Source: Lepidodermella squamata (taxonomy: Eukaryota > Gastrotricha). Taken from it: a stretch of DNA of 64,000 nt. Below are positions 1 to 10,442 of this stretch, piece by piece (position 1 is the stretch's first letter; each line of letters begins with the position of its first letter). The notes under the pieces are model-generated. The model was not told where the DNA came from. It saw nothing but the letters and a program-made list of their open reading frames with translations, and ran no database searches. Made by a program: the position numbers and the translations under genes. The stretch lies in the NCBI GenBank assembly GCA_047495785.1, contig JBLDXI010000001.1, forward strand, positions 2,046,001-2,110,000, in the 5' to 3' direction.

Positions 1-2355
1 AATTTCAGTGAAGTTGGTTGCAGAATGGGCTTCTCGAATATCCCCTGTTCCAATATTCCACAGTGGGCTAAATATGTTGGAACCTTTGTGCGAGATATCG
101 CAATAGTTATAGCCGAAGTTTGTGACTTTGAGAGCTCTGTTGTTACCCTGATTAATGGTGAAATAATTATTAAGTTTTAGCAATCGTTGGCGCGAACAAG
201 AGCTCACCACGTGTCTGACCATCGACCCAACTGACGAATAGTAATTGCACATCGACTCTAGCAGATTCTTATACACGACTTTGTCCCCTTTTTGAAACGC
301 TGGATAACATTCAGCGCTAGCGGTTGGGTTGCTTCGAGGCTCGAAGGTGAAGTTAAAGCAGCACTGGATTCGTTGCCAATCTCTTTCACTGAAATTAAAT
401 ACCGTCATTTGGGGTTGATTGGCCAAACATTGAGCTAATTGGACGATTATCCCAATTAATGGGTTTTCAATCTTAAATGTAAATGTTAAATGGGTGTAAA
501 TTTTCCTACCATCAATTTTGGGGTTTTCACCATCAAATTTGGGCTTTCGCTAACGAAGCGGAAAACGCCATCAATTTAGGTACTTTCGCCAACAGTATGC
601 ATTTTCTCGCCAACAAATCCGAAAATACTCGCTGATTAAGTGGAAAGCTGTTCGAGACATTCGCCGCGGTAATTAGCCATTTTAGCCGAACCTCAATCGC
701 GCGGAAATTGGAGATGATATTTTTTTCATAAATTTAGGGCGATCGCGTCAAAAATTGATAACAAAAAGTAAAGCAACAAGAATATATAAAGATAACAATA
801 TAGATAACTATATAGATAAGCTGCCAATGGATGTAATTACTGTTTCCTCTGCTTTCCCCTTATTTTCAAATCTAGCTTTAGAAAGAAAAAAGTAGGTTCG
901 ATTCCTTATAGAATAGCATTATTTTTTTCGGAATGGCTGCTCGTACATATATATGTGCGTGATTTTTGCTTGTCGTACATATATTTATGCTAAAATAGTT
1001 ATGCTCAACTTTGAAATTTCATGCTGGATTAATCAATTTTGATCGCAACTGTTCAAAATTTTAACCATATGTGCATCGAAGCGTGACCAACCTCCTCTCA
1101 AAGTTTGGCACGCATCGGGTAGAAGTCCATTATTAGCCACCCTGAAAACCGAAAATACCCGAAGTCGGTAATGTCAGTAACCATAACTGTCGGTAAGAAT
1201 TTGCCGGTGAGTCTAACCCTATTAGAGGCATTTTCCCTCAAAAAATAAACTTGCCGGGATCAAAATTGAGTACATGGCTGAAATTATAAGTTTTTATTCG
1301 AATTATATATATGTACGACTACCAAAAATCGCGGACATATATATGTCGTAGTCTAATAAGCAATTTAATTGGATTGGGAATCGAACTAGTTTTTTGCCAA
1401 TTTGCTCAAAAACCTAGTTTAGAATATACCGTGATAATTGATCCCATACCAAAGTTGTGGTTAAATATCAAAATACTACGCAATTTACCTAAAGTTTTGA
1501 GAATCCAACTCTGAAGAAGTTCAGAAGTGGCTGACTTGGCCGTTCTGTCTCGTTTATTTTGCCGAAATGGCAAAATGGCTCTACCACAACAAAATTTAAT
1601 TTAGCAAATTCAAATAGGCCGCGAAAATAGCCAAAACTGTATTTCTAACATTGCTTGACGCTATCAATCGAGTTAGTTGTTCAAAACGTAAGCCACTACC
1701 CGCCAGGAAGGTAACGTTTCGCGCAATAATTGTGTTTGATCGCCTTACAAACTAGTTTTTTAAAAGTTCGCTTATTAAACTAGTTGGATTCCCAATCCAA
1801 CTAAATTGCTTATTAGACTACGACATATATGTATGAACTTTTTTTTGCTTCGCATTAAGTTATTTCAATTTTTAATTTTCCCTTATTTTTAATGGAAATT
1901 TAATTTTTCAATTATTTTTAATTGGTTTCTCCGTTGTTTCGTAGTATTATTGCTGAGTAACTACGGAACAAAATATGTCGGCGATACGTGGTAATAATTA
2001 AAAATTGAAATAATTTAATGCGAAGCAAAAATAAATGCAAAATAAATTACAACCACTCTACCATTGAACCCTCGCAATCACTAAATATCAAAAACCGATT
2101 ATAAGGGTAAGGGGGTCCAATTAGCCCCATCTCTGTGGGGTAAATTGAGCTTCCTATAAAATCGGAACCATCAGGACCCGTGTAAAAATGCGAAAAAAAC
2201 AGTGCGATGAGAGTAAATCGAGCTTACGTTATTTTGTCGAAGTCAACTTTCACAGGTGGAATATGGTGTTCCTCTACTTCGTAAGCAGGGAGACAACCGC
2301 GACTTGAAACAGCGAAAAGAGCAGCGACTGCGATTATATGCAAAATATGATGCAT
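1..2355 (-). CDS. Uncharacterised secreted cysteine-containing protein, left copy (3' end outside window)
   Basis: Not a recognised family. A candidate first exon runs 2355 to 2228: it opens with ATG, encodes a hydrophobic leader (MHHILHIIAVAALFAVSSRG) and then a short acidic/His segment, and ends at a GTAAGC donor. The main exon is the long open frame covering 1 to about 505; it is cut by the window start and is complete only in the right copy (10443-11373). The two exons are about 1.7 kb apart, with inverted-repeat elements between. The exon link is inferred from phase only and could be wrong, and intermediate exons may exist. The predicted product is an extracellular protein with scattered Cys residues. 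Confidence 0.45.
1335..1832. mobile_element. About 500-bp element with long terminal inverted repeats (left copy)
   Basis: About 55 bp at 1335-1393 reappear as the reverse complement at 1777-1832 with only a few mismatches; the core is GTCGTAGTCTAATAAGCAAT. The interior has no long reading frame. The structure fits a MITE or other non-autonomous DNA element. It sits inside the putative intron of the minus-strand secreted-protein gene. The ends are palindromic ATATAT runs, so target-site duplications cannot be called reliably. Confidence 0.6.
1841..2033. repeat. AT-rich hairpin element (left copy)
   Basis: The left arm at about 1841-1877 (containing GCTTCGCATTAAG) and right arm at about 1996-2030 are near-perfect reverse complements of about 34 bp, enclosing roughly 120 bp of AT-rich sequence. 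It abuts the right end of the 500-bp inverted-repeat element, so the two may be nested parts of one foldback element. Confidence 0.6.
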
Positions 2356-2849
2356 GCTTAGTTATAGTTGCTTATTTTCAAGTTATTTTCAATGAATATG
2401 TGAACAGATTTATAGCATAGGTATTTTTATATACTATAATTATTCAACTTATTCTTATTCTTATTCGTGATCTTAATATTTTCATTTTTATTCTTATTCA
2501 TATCATCTATACAAAAAAGCGAGCTTGCAAAGATGAGTAACATTGCTCTTGGCTCTTGGGTTTTGATATAGTTTTCCCTTATCAGCAAGTAACCCTTGGC
2601 AACCAGTAACAGTATATGTATGTAGCCTTCGGGATGATGCGCGTGCAAGCCCAATTGAACTGAGGCTTTTAGAATCGTGAAATGTCTCTTTATAGGGAAA
2701 TTTCGATTACCGACTCGTTCAGGCTCGATCTCACTCCTTTCATCAGATTACGCGATCTATATTTCATGCACCTAAAATCTTTTTTTTCAATATTTAATGA
2801 TGATTCAGGGTAAAGTTATATAAATATGCATAACTTAGACCCTGGCTAT

Positions 2850-3500
2850 ATGTGGGGTGAGCCGCTGCTTCAGCCTAACCTTCGCAATGTCTTCAATCTC
2901 AGCCTAGGATCTCGGTACGGGTAGCCGCCGTCATCCCGTTCACAAAGCTGGTAAAAGCCACAGGGGCTCGCTGCTCCCAGCCGAACCGGTCTCGACGTGC
3001 AGGCGACCTATGACCTATGTCTGGAGTGCCGGCCTGGCCTACAAACTCTCCGCGTTACCACTGCCCCGCACTGGTGGGGTGGATAACCGATATTCTGCGC
3101 GACCGCAAATTGTAAGCCCAGGTCTTAGCCGGCAGCTGATTGTCAACTGTGATGTCCCTTACTCCCCCGCTGTTTATCCTCTACACCTCCGACTTGCTGG
3201 CAAGGGCGCGGACTTGATCGATGTCGAGCTCGACAACATCTCGTAGTGAGCATGAGAGTGGCGCTTAAAGCTCAACGCGCGAAACGATGCCGTTCGCCTG
3301 GAGGTCGTACGAAAACCATCTTCAACTCGCCGGAGCAGTTTTTGTCCCTCAAGTTGCTGTCATCCGAGTCCTGGGCGTGCACCTTGACCTTTTTTGCCCA
3401 AAGGGTCCCAAGCTTGAATGCAAAATTAAGAAGGAGCGCCAAATAGCAGCTGTCTCTGTCTATCATCTTCTCATGTGTATGCCAAATTTTGACCGCCATT
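2850..3500. other. GC-rich unassigned patch (repeated at about 13718-14368)
   Basis: This stretch is clearly richer in GC and CpG than its surroundings. It has short overlapping open frames of 66-78 codons on both strands, none with a recognisable domain, signal peptide or splice signals. It could be a decayed coding or mobile-element fragment, or a CpG-rich regulatory region upstream of the galaxin-like gene. I cannot support a gene here. Confidence 0.3.
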
Positions 3501-3670
3501 AGGCTGAGATAAGCTATAGCTGGGAAATAAATGTACGTTTACTTATCGCCAAACGCTTATAAACGGAATTACTTATCCGAATGTCACGCCTTCTTTCCCT
3601 CGCAAAGGTATTTAAGGCGCAAAATAGCGCCATTCAAGTATTAACGAGCTTTTTACCGATTCAGACTAAA

Positions 3671-4248
3671 ATGAAAGCTTTTATTGTTCTATCTACCATG
3701 CTGGTTTGTGTCATTGCTGCACCAGTTGAACGGGAACCAAAATGTAGGCAGGAAAATCTTACTTGGATTGGTCTGATTGTTTTTTTCAGATATCTATTGC
3801 CCGGCTGGCTTCACGGGGCTCTACCAAGACGAGGCGATCTGTTGCAATGGTAACGCTTACCCTGTTACAAACGGAAGTGTCTCTCAATGTTGCGGCAAGG
3901 CGTTTTTCGATCCGGCAATTCAGAAGTGCTGTGACGGAGTTGTTCTGCCCGGCATCGACAACAAGCACTGCGTTCCCGGTGAAAAGAGTAAATCTAGTGT
4001 CATAAATTTTGTTTCATCAACTACAAGTGTTGTACACCTCAGATGCTTGTCAGGCCTGGAGTGGTGGTATCATGATGAATGGCCCCTACGGCCTCACCAT
4101 GTGCTGTGACGACGGTAATTCCTACCCGTATGTTCGAACCACTCTCCAATGTTGCAACTCAGCTTCATACGACACCAGATACCAAACCTGTTGCTTAAAT
4201 AACCCTCGAATAATCCTCGGCCAGAAGGAATACTGGCCGCCGTGTTGA
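3671..4248 (+). CDS. Galaxin-like secreted cysteine-rich protein, left copy
   Basis: Three exons join in frame: 3671-3743, 3790-3987 and 4028-4248, giving 163 aa. Introns are 46 and 40 bp with GT-AG ends. A signal peptide (MKAFIVLSTMLVCVIAAP) opens the protein. The mature part has two units with paired cysteines spaced as in galaxins: CC-x3-AY, then QCC-x3-FDPxxQKCC, and CC-x4-SY, then QCC-x3-YDxxxQTCC. Galaxins and galaxin-like proteins are secreted matrix proteins first known from coral skeletons and also found in other invertebrates. Here it is probably an extracellular or cuticle/matrix protein held by disulphides. Only one base differs from the right copy within the leader (Val versus Ala at residue 6). 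The assignment rests on the di-cysteine pattern, not on close identity. Confidence 0.75.
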
Positions 4249-4942
4249 ATGGTTGTCATGGTTGTCACAAGCTAATCAGAATTTGTTTTAATATTGCTTC
4301 TTCTTATAATTAAAAATTAAAACTTACGAAAGTACAGTTTATTAACTACTATGCCAGGAAAACGCACTGATTCATCCCATTGTGTCGCGTAGCAGCAGCA
4401 AAGAAGCAGGACTTACTGGGTATGTAGTTCTTTGTATTGAGTTCGCAAAAGTTTGATGAAAGTCGTTTCTTGTGTAAATAAGACTCATGTTGACAATACG
4501 ATTGTTACGAGTTGTGGCACAGCCGATGGGAGGATTATTTCACTTCGTATTAACTGTAGTTAGCCTATTTCATAGTATCCGCGGAGAACAGCAACATCAT
4601 CGAAAAGTCAGCTTTTTTAACATGATGGAACTTTCTCACCTTCGACGCTGGAAGTACGACAAAATATGAGAGTAGGCTCAACATAAAGGCAAAGCTCCAT
4701 TTTCTTTGTGTGAAAACCTCAACCTCAACATCAAAGTAAAAGCGTTCGAGATACTCCCAGGACTTCGACTTGAAAACGAATGATTTGTGAGTGGCGAATA
4801 ATTTACTATTTTTAGAAATATAAGCGTTTGACGAGAGTTACTGCAGAACTACTTCACTAATAACTGAACTACCTTGCTAATGAGCGCGTGTTAGTGGCAG
4901 TTGCTCTGCCTGGGTTTCGCAGCGACTCCAGCGAGCGAGGTC

Positions 4943-5149
4943 ATGAAAAGTATCGGGTTGCTCTTCAAGTCAATAGGTATTGCGATACTTGCTTGCCTCG
5001 CGAAGTGCCTAGTTGTTGTCGAATTGCCTAATTCCACCTTCATCCAAGCTCTGAGGTGTGAGACATCGCTCGTCTACTATTTCACCGGCTTTGATTTTGA
5101 TCGAGCTACGGAAATCACCGAATTACTAATAAATAGAGTGCCCGAATAG
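4943..5149 (+). CDS. Possible small secreted peptide, left copy (weak)
   Basis: A 68-codon frame starts with ATG and a hydrophobic leader (MKSIGLLFKSIGIAILACLA), followed by a short polar tail with three Cys overall. No family is recognised. The DNA of its last 20 codons recurs in diverged form at 9551-9618, where the frame is not kept, which argues it may be part of a dispersed repeat rather than a gene. Confidence 0.25.
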   Translation: MKSIGLLFKSIGIAILACLAKCLVVVELPNSTFIQALRCETSLVYYFTGFDFDRATEITELLINRVPE

Positions 5150-7256
5150 TCCAAATAGAAAGTTGAATTTTCGCGGTTTCCAGCAGTGATTATCATCTTA
5201 TTTCTTCTAGCGTTATTAATCACAAGATCATCATGGATAAAGCGTGCAATTCGCAATTTGATCTTACAAATTTCATTTTATAAGCCAAGTTGAAAGCTTG
5301 TCGACCGGACGGGTAGCTCGGTAGGTACTGGTCATCCTTCGACACTCGGTTTGCTTGGCTCGAGCAAAATAAACATTGTTGCGCCAGGCGGGCATGGTCC
5401 GTCGGAGTAAGTCTTATTTTATCTTTGTTCCTTCCCATTTGTTGATTCTTCTCTTTCTTAAGGTAAAGCTGAACTTCTATGTTGATAACTATAGCTGACA
5501 AAGAAAAATACGAATATGCTATGCCATGAGCCGATGAAAAAGTGAATCGTTAATTTTGCGAGCCCGATAAATTGTTATTTGTGAGACCTCATTCCACTCA
5601 GAATTCCATGCTCTACACGATGGTGCATATATGATGCAGATATCTGAAACTGAATTAACGACCAAATCTCGGCTACTCGAGAACCCATCAATTGCACGCT
5701 GCCATTTGCATGCGCAGTCGTCGCGCCGCGGTTCGCGGGGTTGAAGTAAAAAAAATGCGGCGAAATATTAATTATTTATCATTATAACTAATTTTATAAT
5801 GATTCATATAAAAGTGTTGGTAATTAAAACATTACAAAATATAACGGCTTTATTTAACTTGACGGATGTTTTTATTTTATGACTCATTTTTGTCGTCCTC
5901 GGAGCCAAAATGAAGCCAAAACGAAGTGCGTTTTTTTAAGACGATGCTCCTCGATCAGGTCGACGCGTAACGCGTATATACCTGCAGCGGGCATTGGAGG
6001 ATGCGAGGTGCGAGGTACAAACGCGATCCGCCGTATTCCAACTGTCGGGTTCGGGGGTTTGGGGACTTACTTAACGCGCCGTTACTTAGCTGAGTTGTTG
6101 CACTCTTCGGAATGATTGGCATCTACTCCGTCCTAAAGGCCAGCAACTTCAGGCCTCTATAATTCATGGGTTGGGACTTGAGTGTAATGAGAAATGTTGT
6201 ACCAGCTATCAATCTGACATTATTTTCGATTATGGGACAAGATATGGTCATGGAGTATCAGGCAATTTCAACCACTTACACTTTGGGCAGGTGGCAGGTT
6301 TTGTATTGAAGTCCGGATTTTGCATGCGAATAGACCATCGTGCAACTGCCTGGCTAATGAAGTAGTACACGCGTAATTCACAATCATCGCCGCATCGTGC
6401 AATCGCAATGCTGAGCTTTTGCTGGTCGCGCGACTTTTACGTCAGATCGGCCATCCTGATTTTTCCTTGTATCGGTATTTCAGGCTATTTTATTTTATCA
6501 GATATGTCATGCTTGAATACTCTACCGTTCTGGCGCACGATGGCTGGCTGCTGGCTCTAGTCTCTAGTCGAACCCAATCGCGCGTTTAAGGAGAGAACAA
6601 TGTCTGCAAGGTGATGCGTGATGTATCTCAATGGCGCTTGGCGCTCGCCCATTGCGGAAATGTATTCTTAATTAGTTTTTGGTTTCTTTATTTTCTGTGA
6701 CATTCAAGTCAAAAGTCAAGCCTAAAGTTTAAAGGTGTCAGTGGCTGACATTGCTGGGTGCGGAATTCCTGTCAGTGATTCCTCACGACCCTGACCGCAG
6801 AACCTTGGCATTCTCCCTAGAAATGTCTATATTCTGTCAGTTGTATTTTGGCTCTGAATGGATCCCAACAATTTATTAATTGTTGTTTGTTCTTAATTGG
6901 ATTATATTGATTTTATTTTTCGTACCCTTACTATGAAACCTCCACAATTGTTTTGAAAACCTATCATTTTCACCATCTTCGTTGGCAAACGGTTGCCTAA
7001 CCTATCGCCTTATTTTCTGACTGAAGGCTGAATTCAGCTGCTTATGCGTGATGATAGGCACGAGAAGCCTGATGAAGCCTGGATCCTTCTCCAGGGGAAT
7101 ACCTTCAAGTTAATGCCAAGTTAATCCTTCAGCGCAATTTTCTCTTTTTAATCTTAATCCCCGTGTTTTTCGGATAATTGCATAATAATTTACCTTGTAC
7201 CCACTAGATAATTAAAGTCATATTTTATTTTGAATTTTGAATATCATGTCAAACAT
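5150..7256. other. No supported gene (same for 16018-18124)
   Basis: Between the small ORF and the R3HCC1L-like gene there are only short frames of up to 93 codons without splice or domain support. The part just before the gene (about 6400-7250) is AT-rich and probably holds its promoter and 5' UTR. Confidence 0.4.
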
Positions 7257-8580
7257 ATGCTGCTTAACTCTTCGGCTCAAGTCTCTTTAGACGACTCCAG
7301 TGACGCTATATCACAGATAGCTGCCAAGTCATCGTCAAACATGCGCGAAGACGATTGTTTTTTCTTAGCGTGGTAGCAGCAGATTTGGATAGTTTTTGTA
7401 CACGATACGAGTATCTTGCAAAAAATAAAGATATCAGTGCAAGCTCGGCAGTCATTGTTTTTCCATCAGTCGATTGCCGTCATCGAAAATTGATCCACGC
7501 CCTGATTGGTCAGCGATATCAAACGTTGGCCCACGCGTCTGTTGGTGTCGAGCCTGATCGGCGACCTGTTGCGATTTACCGCGATTTCTTGCTTAAAGTT
7601 GTCTTGCCCACTCGTTTTAAACAAATTCAAAATGGTGTCGGTATGGCACACAGCGAATTTACGTTCTGCCTAGCCCTACTGGAGGCTTGCCGTGACAGCG
7701 GTGAAGCAAGACGGTACATAGAAAGGCTGTACGCGTTTCGTCTTGCCGATCAACGTGTAGTCAGTCCAAGGCTCAGTAACGAAACCAGACGAGTTACGCC
7801 TGTGGAAACCCCGAGGAATCAAACCCCGGCCTCAGCACCTGTTAAAGGCCGGGCGGTAAAACCCGGTTGCGAGCGTTATGTTCCGAGACCGATGCGACTC
7901 ATTCAAGAGCAGCAACAACAAAAGAAACAAGCTGCGTCTATATCAAGCTCTAGCAGCAATGAAAAAGGCAGTGGTGAAAACTCGCGACTGCCAAAATCGT
8001 CAACTTCGGATAGCCTTTCTGCCGAAATAACTAACAAAATAAAACTATTATCATTCGAGGACGACTCTACTTCGCCCGTTGATTCGCCTCTAATAGAGCA
8101 AAGGCGATCATTTGATTCAAAAGGTTCCTCGAAAAATACTCTGCGAAAAACGCACAGTAATAATTCGACTAATAGCCAACTTGTCAATTCCAACGTCTTG
8201 TCGATGCGGTTTCTCGGTGATTTTGTCGGAGAACGGACCAATATTATTCAGTTACCCGTTGAGCGTTATTCAGCATATAGATCTGAGCCGCCCCCTCTCG
8301 ATTATGAAGGTGAGACAAAATAATAATGTTTTTTGTTTTTTTAACATAATTCATATATTTTTATTCAACAGCTTTATCGCATGTAATTGAGATCTCTGGA
8401 TTTCCTCGAGACTGGCGTGGGGCAGATTTGCAGCGGTTTTTACCCGGTGGAACATATATCCATTGGGTAGACGATACACACGTTCTTGCGGTATTCCGAT
8501 CGCCTAGCGAAGCGCGGGCTTTCACAGTTCCGCCTGAAGTTTGCGTCAGTATCGAAATTTATCGAATTGTGTTTTTGTAA
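7257..8580 (+). pseudogene. R3HCC1L-like gene, left copy: frameshifted and 3'-truncated
   Basis: Same first exon as the right copy (ATG at 7257), but two extra T's in the T run at about 7355-7361 shift the frame and reach a TAG within a few codons. The downstream frame for the R3H domain remains otherwise open to 8308, and the intron GT...AG (about 8309-8370) is conserved. The second exon then breaks at 8562, where similarity to the right copy stops, and the new sequence gives a stop within six codons. The conserved C-terminal region is therefore lost. The frameshift lies in a homopolymer and could be an assembly error; the truncation cannot be explained that way. Confidence 0.75.
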
Positions 8581-10442
8581 GCCGGGTCCAGGTATACCGC
8601 AACGACGCAAATAGAGAAAAAGGCGATGTGCTTCTTCAGTATTTCCTGTTATTTTTATAAGCACGAAGTGGGGATTATACTGCATGAATCGTAATGTGCA
8701 TGAATACGTGGGGTATATCTCCATTTCGCCATGGAGAAGCTACCTTAAACAAAGACGCCTGGGCATGTCTGTGTGGTTCAGAAATGGACCGTTACGAGCA
8801 CAGTAACATCAACAGGTTAAGCCAGCCTTCAAGCAAACAATATTTGTTTGTTGTGCGCAAGACGGAATGGTCAGCGCAGAGGCAATGTTTTATTGGACCA
8901 ACCCGTTTTATCCCATAAATATTACGGCGGGTGACCCATTGGGCCTGGAGTGGTCAGCAACTGTGCAGAAAATAACAACGTAAATTCAGCACATGCCAAT
9001 ATGAGCGAATACGGATGACCGCCAAAATAAAAATTGGACTCATTGTGCGGATTATTTTACCTTGATGCATGCATGCATTCCAATTCAATAATGGACCATC
9101 CGTTTGTAATTTCCGGCCAGAACAGACAAATCATGCATAAAACAATTTGTACTTTATCAATAGAGGTGTTTGCGACGGCTTTTCTTTCTTTGGTTTTTCT
9201 TTCTTTTCATTGTTTCATTCCACTGTCCGGATAGAGCACAATCCCGTATAGCACGCGTGGCCACGTTGTTGTTATCGTTCAGAGGAATATGTCTTGAATG
9301 TCGATATCGCTTGGTGTAGCGAAAGTATTTGAGAGATCAAATATGTGCGAAATTACGTAATCTAGCTTATTTAAGCGATACCGATTTATTATTATCATGG
9401 CTCTTTGACCTAGAATATATTGCGCATGTTGCGAACATGTTTAGATCGCGTAATGAAAATTATACTGAACCAAGAATTAAACGCTCTTTTAAGCAAACCA
9501 AGGAATGTAACTTCGAAAAATCAATGCTAAATTTTGTTTTCGCCGACTTTTTTAATTTGATCGAGATACGGAAATCATCGAATTGCGAATTAATAGAGTG
9601 CCCGAATAGCCCGAATAAAATTCAGCTCACTACACCCGCCGTCTCAAAAAGCCAAAAAGCGGTGCAAACGCCACGCAACAATAAATCGAATTAATTACGA
9701 TAATGCCAGGAGTTTTCATGGCTTATGTTCCGCAATGTTTGGTGAGAAAAGCTATAATAGCTGACCATAATATTAGTCCATTGGTTGAAAATCAGAGGCT
9801 AAGCCTGAGCGCTTGCTGGGAGGACTGTTTAGTGCGTTTACCCTGCTTTGAAGCTGCTTTGTGGGGGACTCGCGCAAGTGGGATTGCGCAAAAGTATGGG
9901 ACACATAAGTGGATGAGTATGCCTTCTTCTTGGCTTGCGATCCATTTACGACTTTCGGAGGGAAATTCTGAGCAGGCCAGCATGGCTTCTCCATACAACC
10001 GAATTTATTTCAACAATATTCGATGGAGATTCAGAAAAACCTTCATTTCAGTTGTTTTTTGAAGAAAAGCCCGATTAAATATTTGCCGACGACTGTGAAA
10101 TTGTTTGAAGTATAAGCATCTAATCAGTTTCGTACGATATATTTGCCGGGAGGATTGAGCGAAAATTGACTACGACCGACAATAAATCGATAACAATAAT
10201 TTTCGTGATTTGAACAAATAAAAAATAATTTATAACGTTGGATTTGAACGGCAAGATTACTGCGCTGGGTCTGGGACAATTTTCTTGATCTTTTAATCTT
10301 TTAATATTTCAAAATATACAAAAGCCCGGGTCAAGGTTGCACGCACCAAATCATGATAGCAATTATATCGCATGCTGTGATACAATGCAGGCAAAGTTTT
10401 AGCATTTTTAGCGTCATTCGGTATAAGCATTTTTTATTGAAA
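8563..10442. other. Single-copy spacer between duplicate blocks
   Basis: This sequence is not repeated elsewhere in the window, except for a roughly 68-bp stretch (9551-9618) that is about 80 % like 5091-5158. It has one 121-codon frame (9329-9694, with a TTG at its start and Lys/Asn-rich end) that lacks any domain I recognise. Its tail shares the motif LTTPAV with the R3HCC1L C-terminus, which may be chance or a decayed remnant. No confident gene. Confidence 0.4.
10433..10438 (-). promoter_or_regulatory. Poly(A) signal of the uncharacterised secreted-protein gene
   Basis: AATAAA on the minus strand, four bases after the TAA stop at 10443-10445. The 3' UTR would be very short. Confidence 0.6.

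Larger units (their letters stand above)
1..8562. repeat. Left copy of large direct duplication
   Basis: This block is repeated almost base for base at 10869-19428, with a constant offset of 10868 bp up to about 7360 and 10866 bp after it. Differences seen by eye are few: a same-length 22-bp replacement at about 2329-2350, a T/C substitution at 3687 and two extra T's at about 7355-7361. Homology ends abruptly at 8562 inside the last exon of the R3HCC1L-like gene. The left end lies outside the window, so the full unit length is unknown. Either a very recent segmental duplication or two unmerged haplotypes in an assembly. Confidence 0.95.

Noticed and set aside
1311-1514. 67-codon plus-strand frame
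   Set aside because: It lies inside the inverted-repeat element; coding content is not supported.
3010-3502. Overlapping frames on both strands in the GC-rich patch
   Set aside because: Several short frames overlap each other in conflicting directions, as expected from GC-rich sequence with few stops. None shows a domain or signal peptide.
7903-8241. 112-codon minus-strand frame antisense to the R3HCC1L-like gene (also 18769-19107)
   Set aside because: It is the shadow of the Ser/Gln-rich sense coding region. No start context, domain or splice support.
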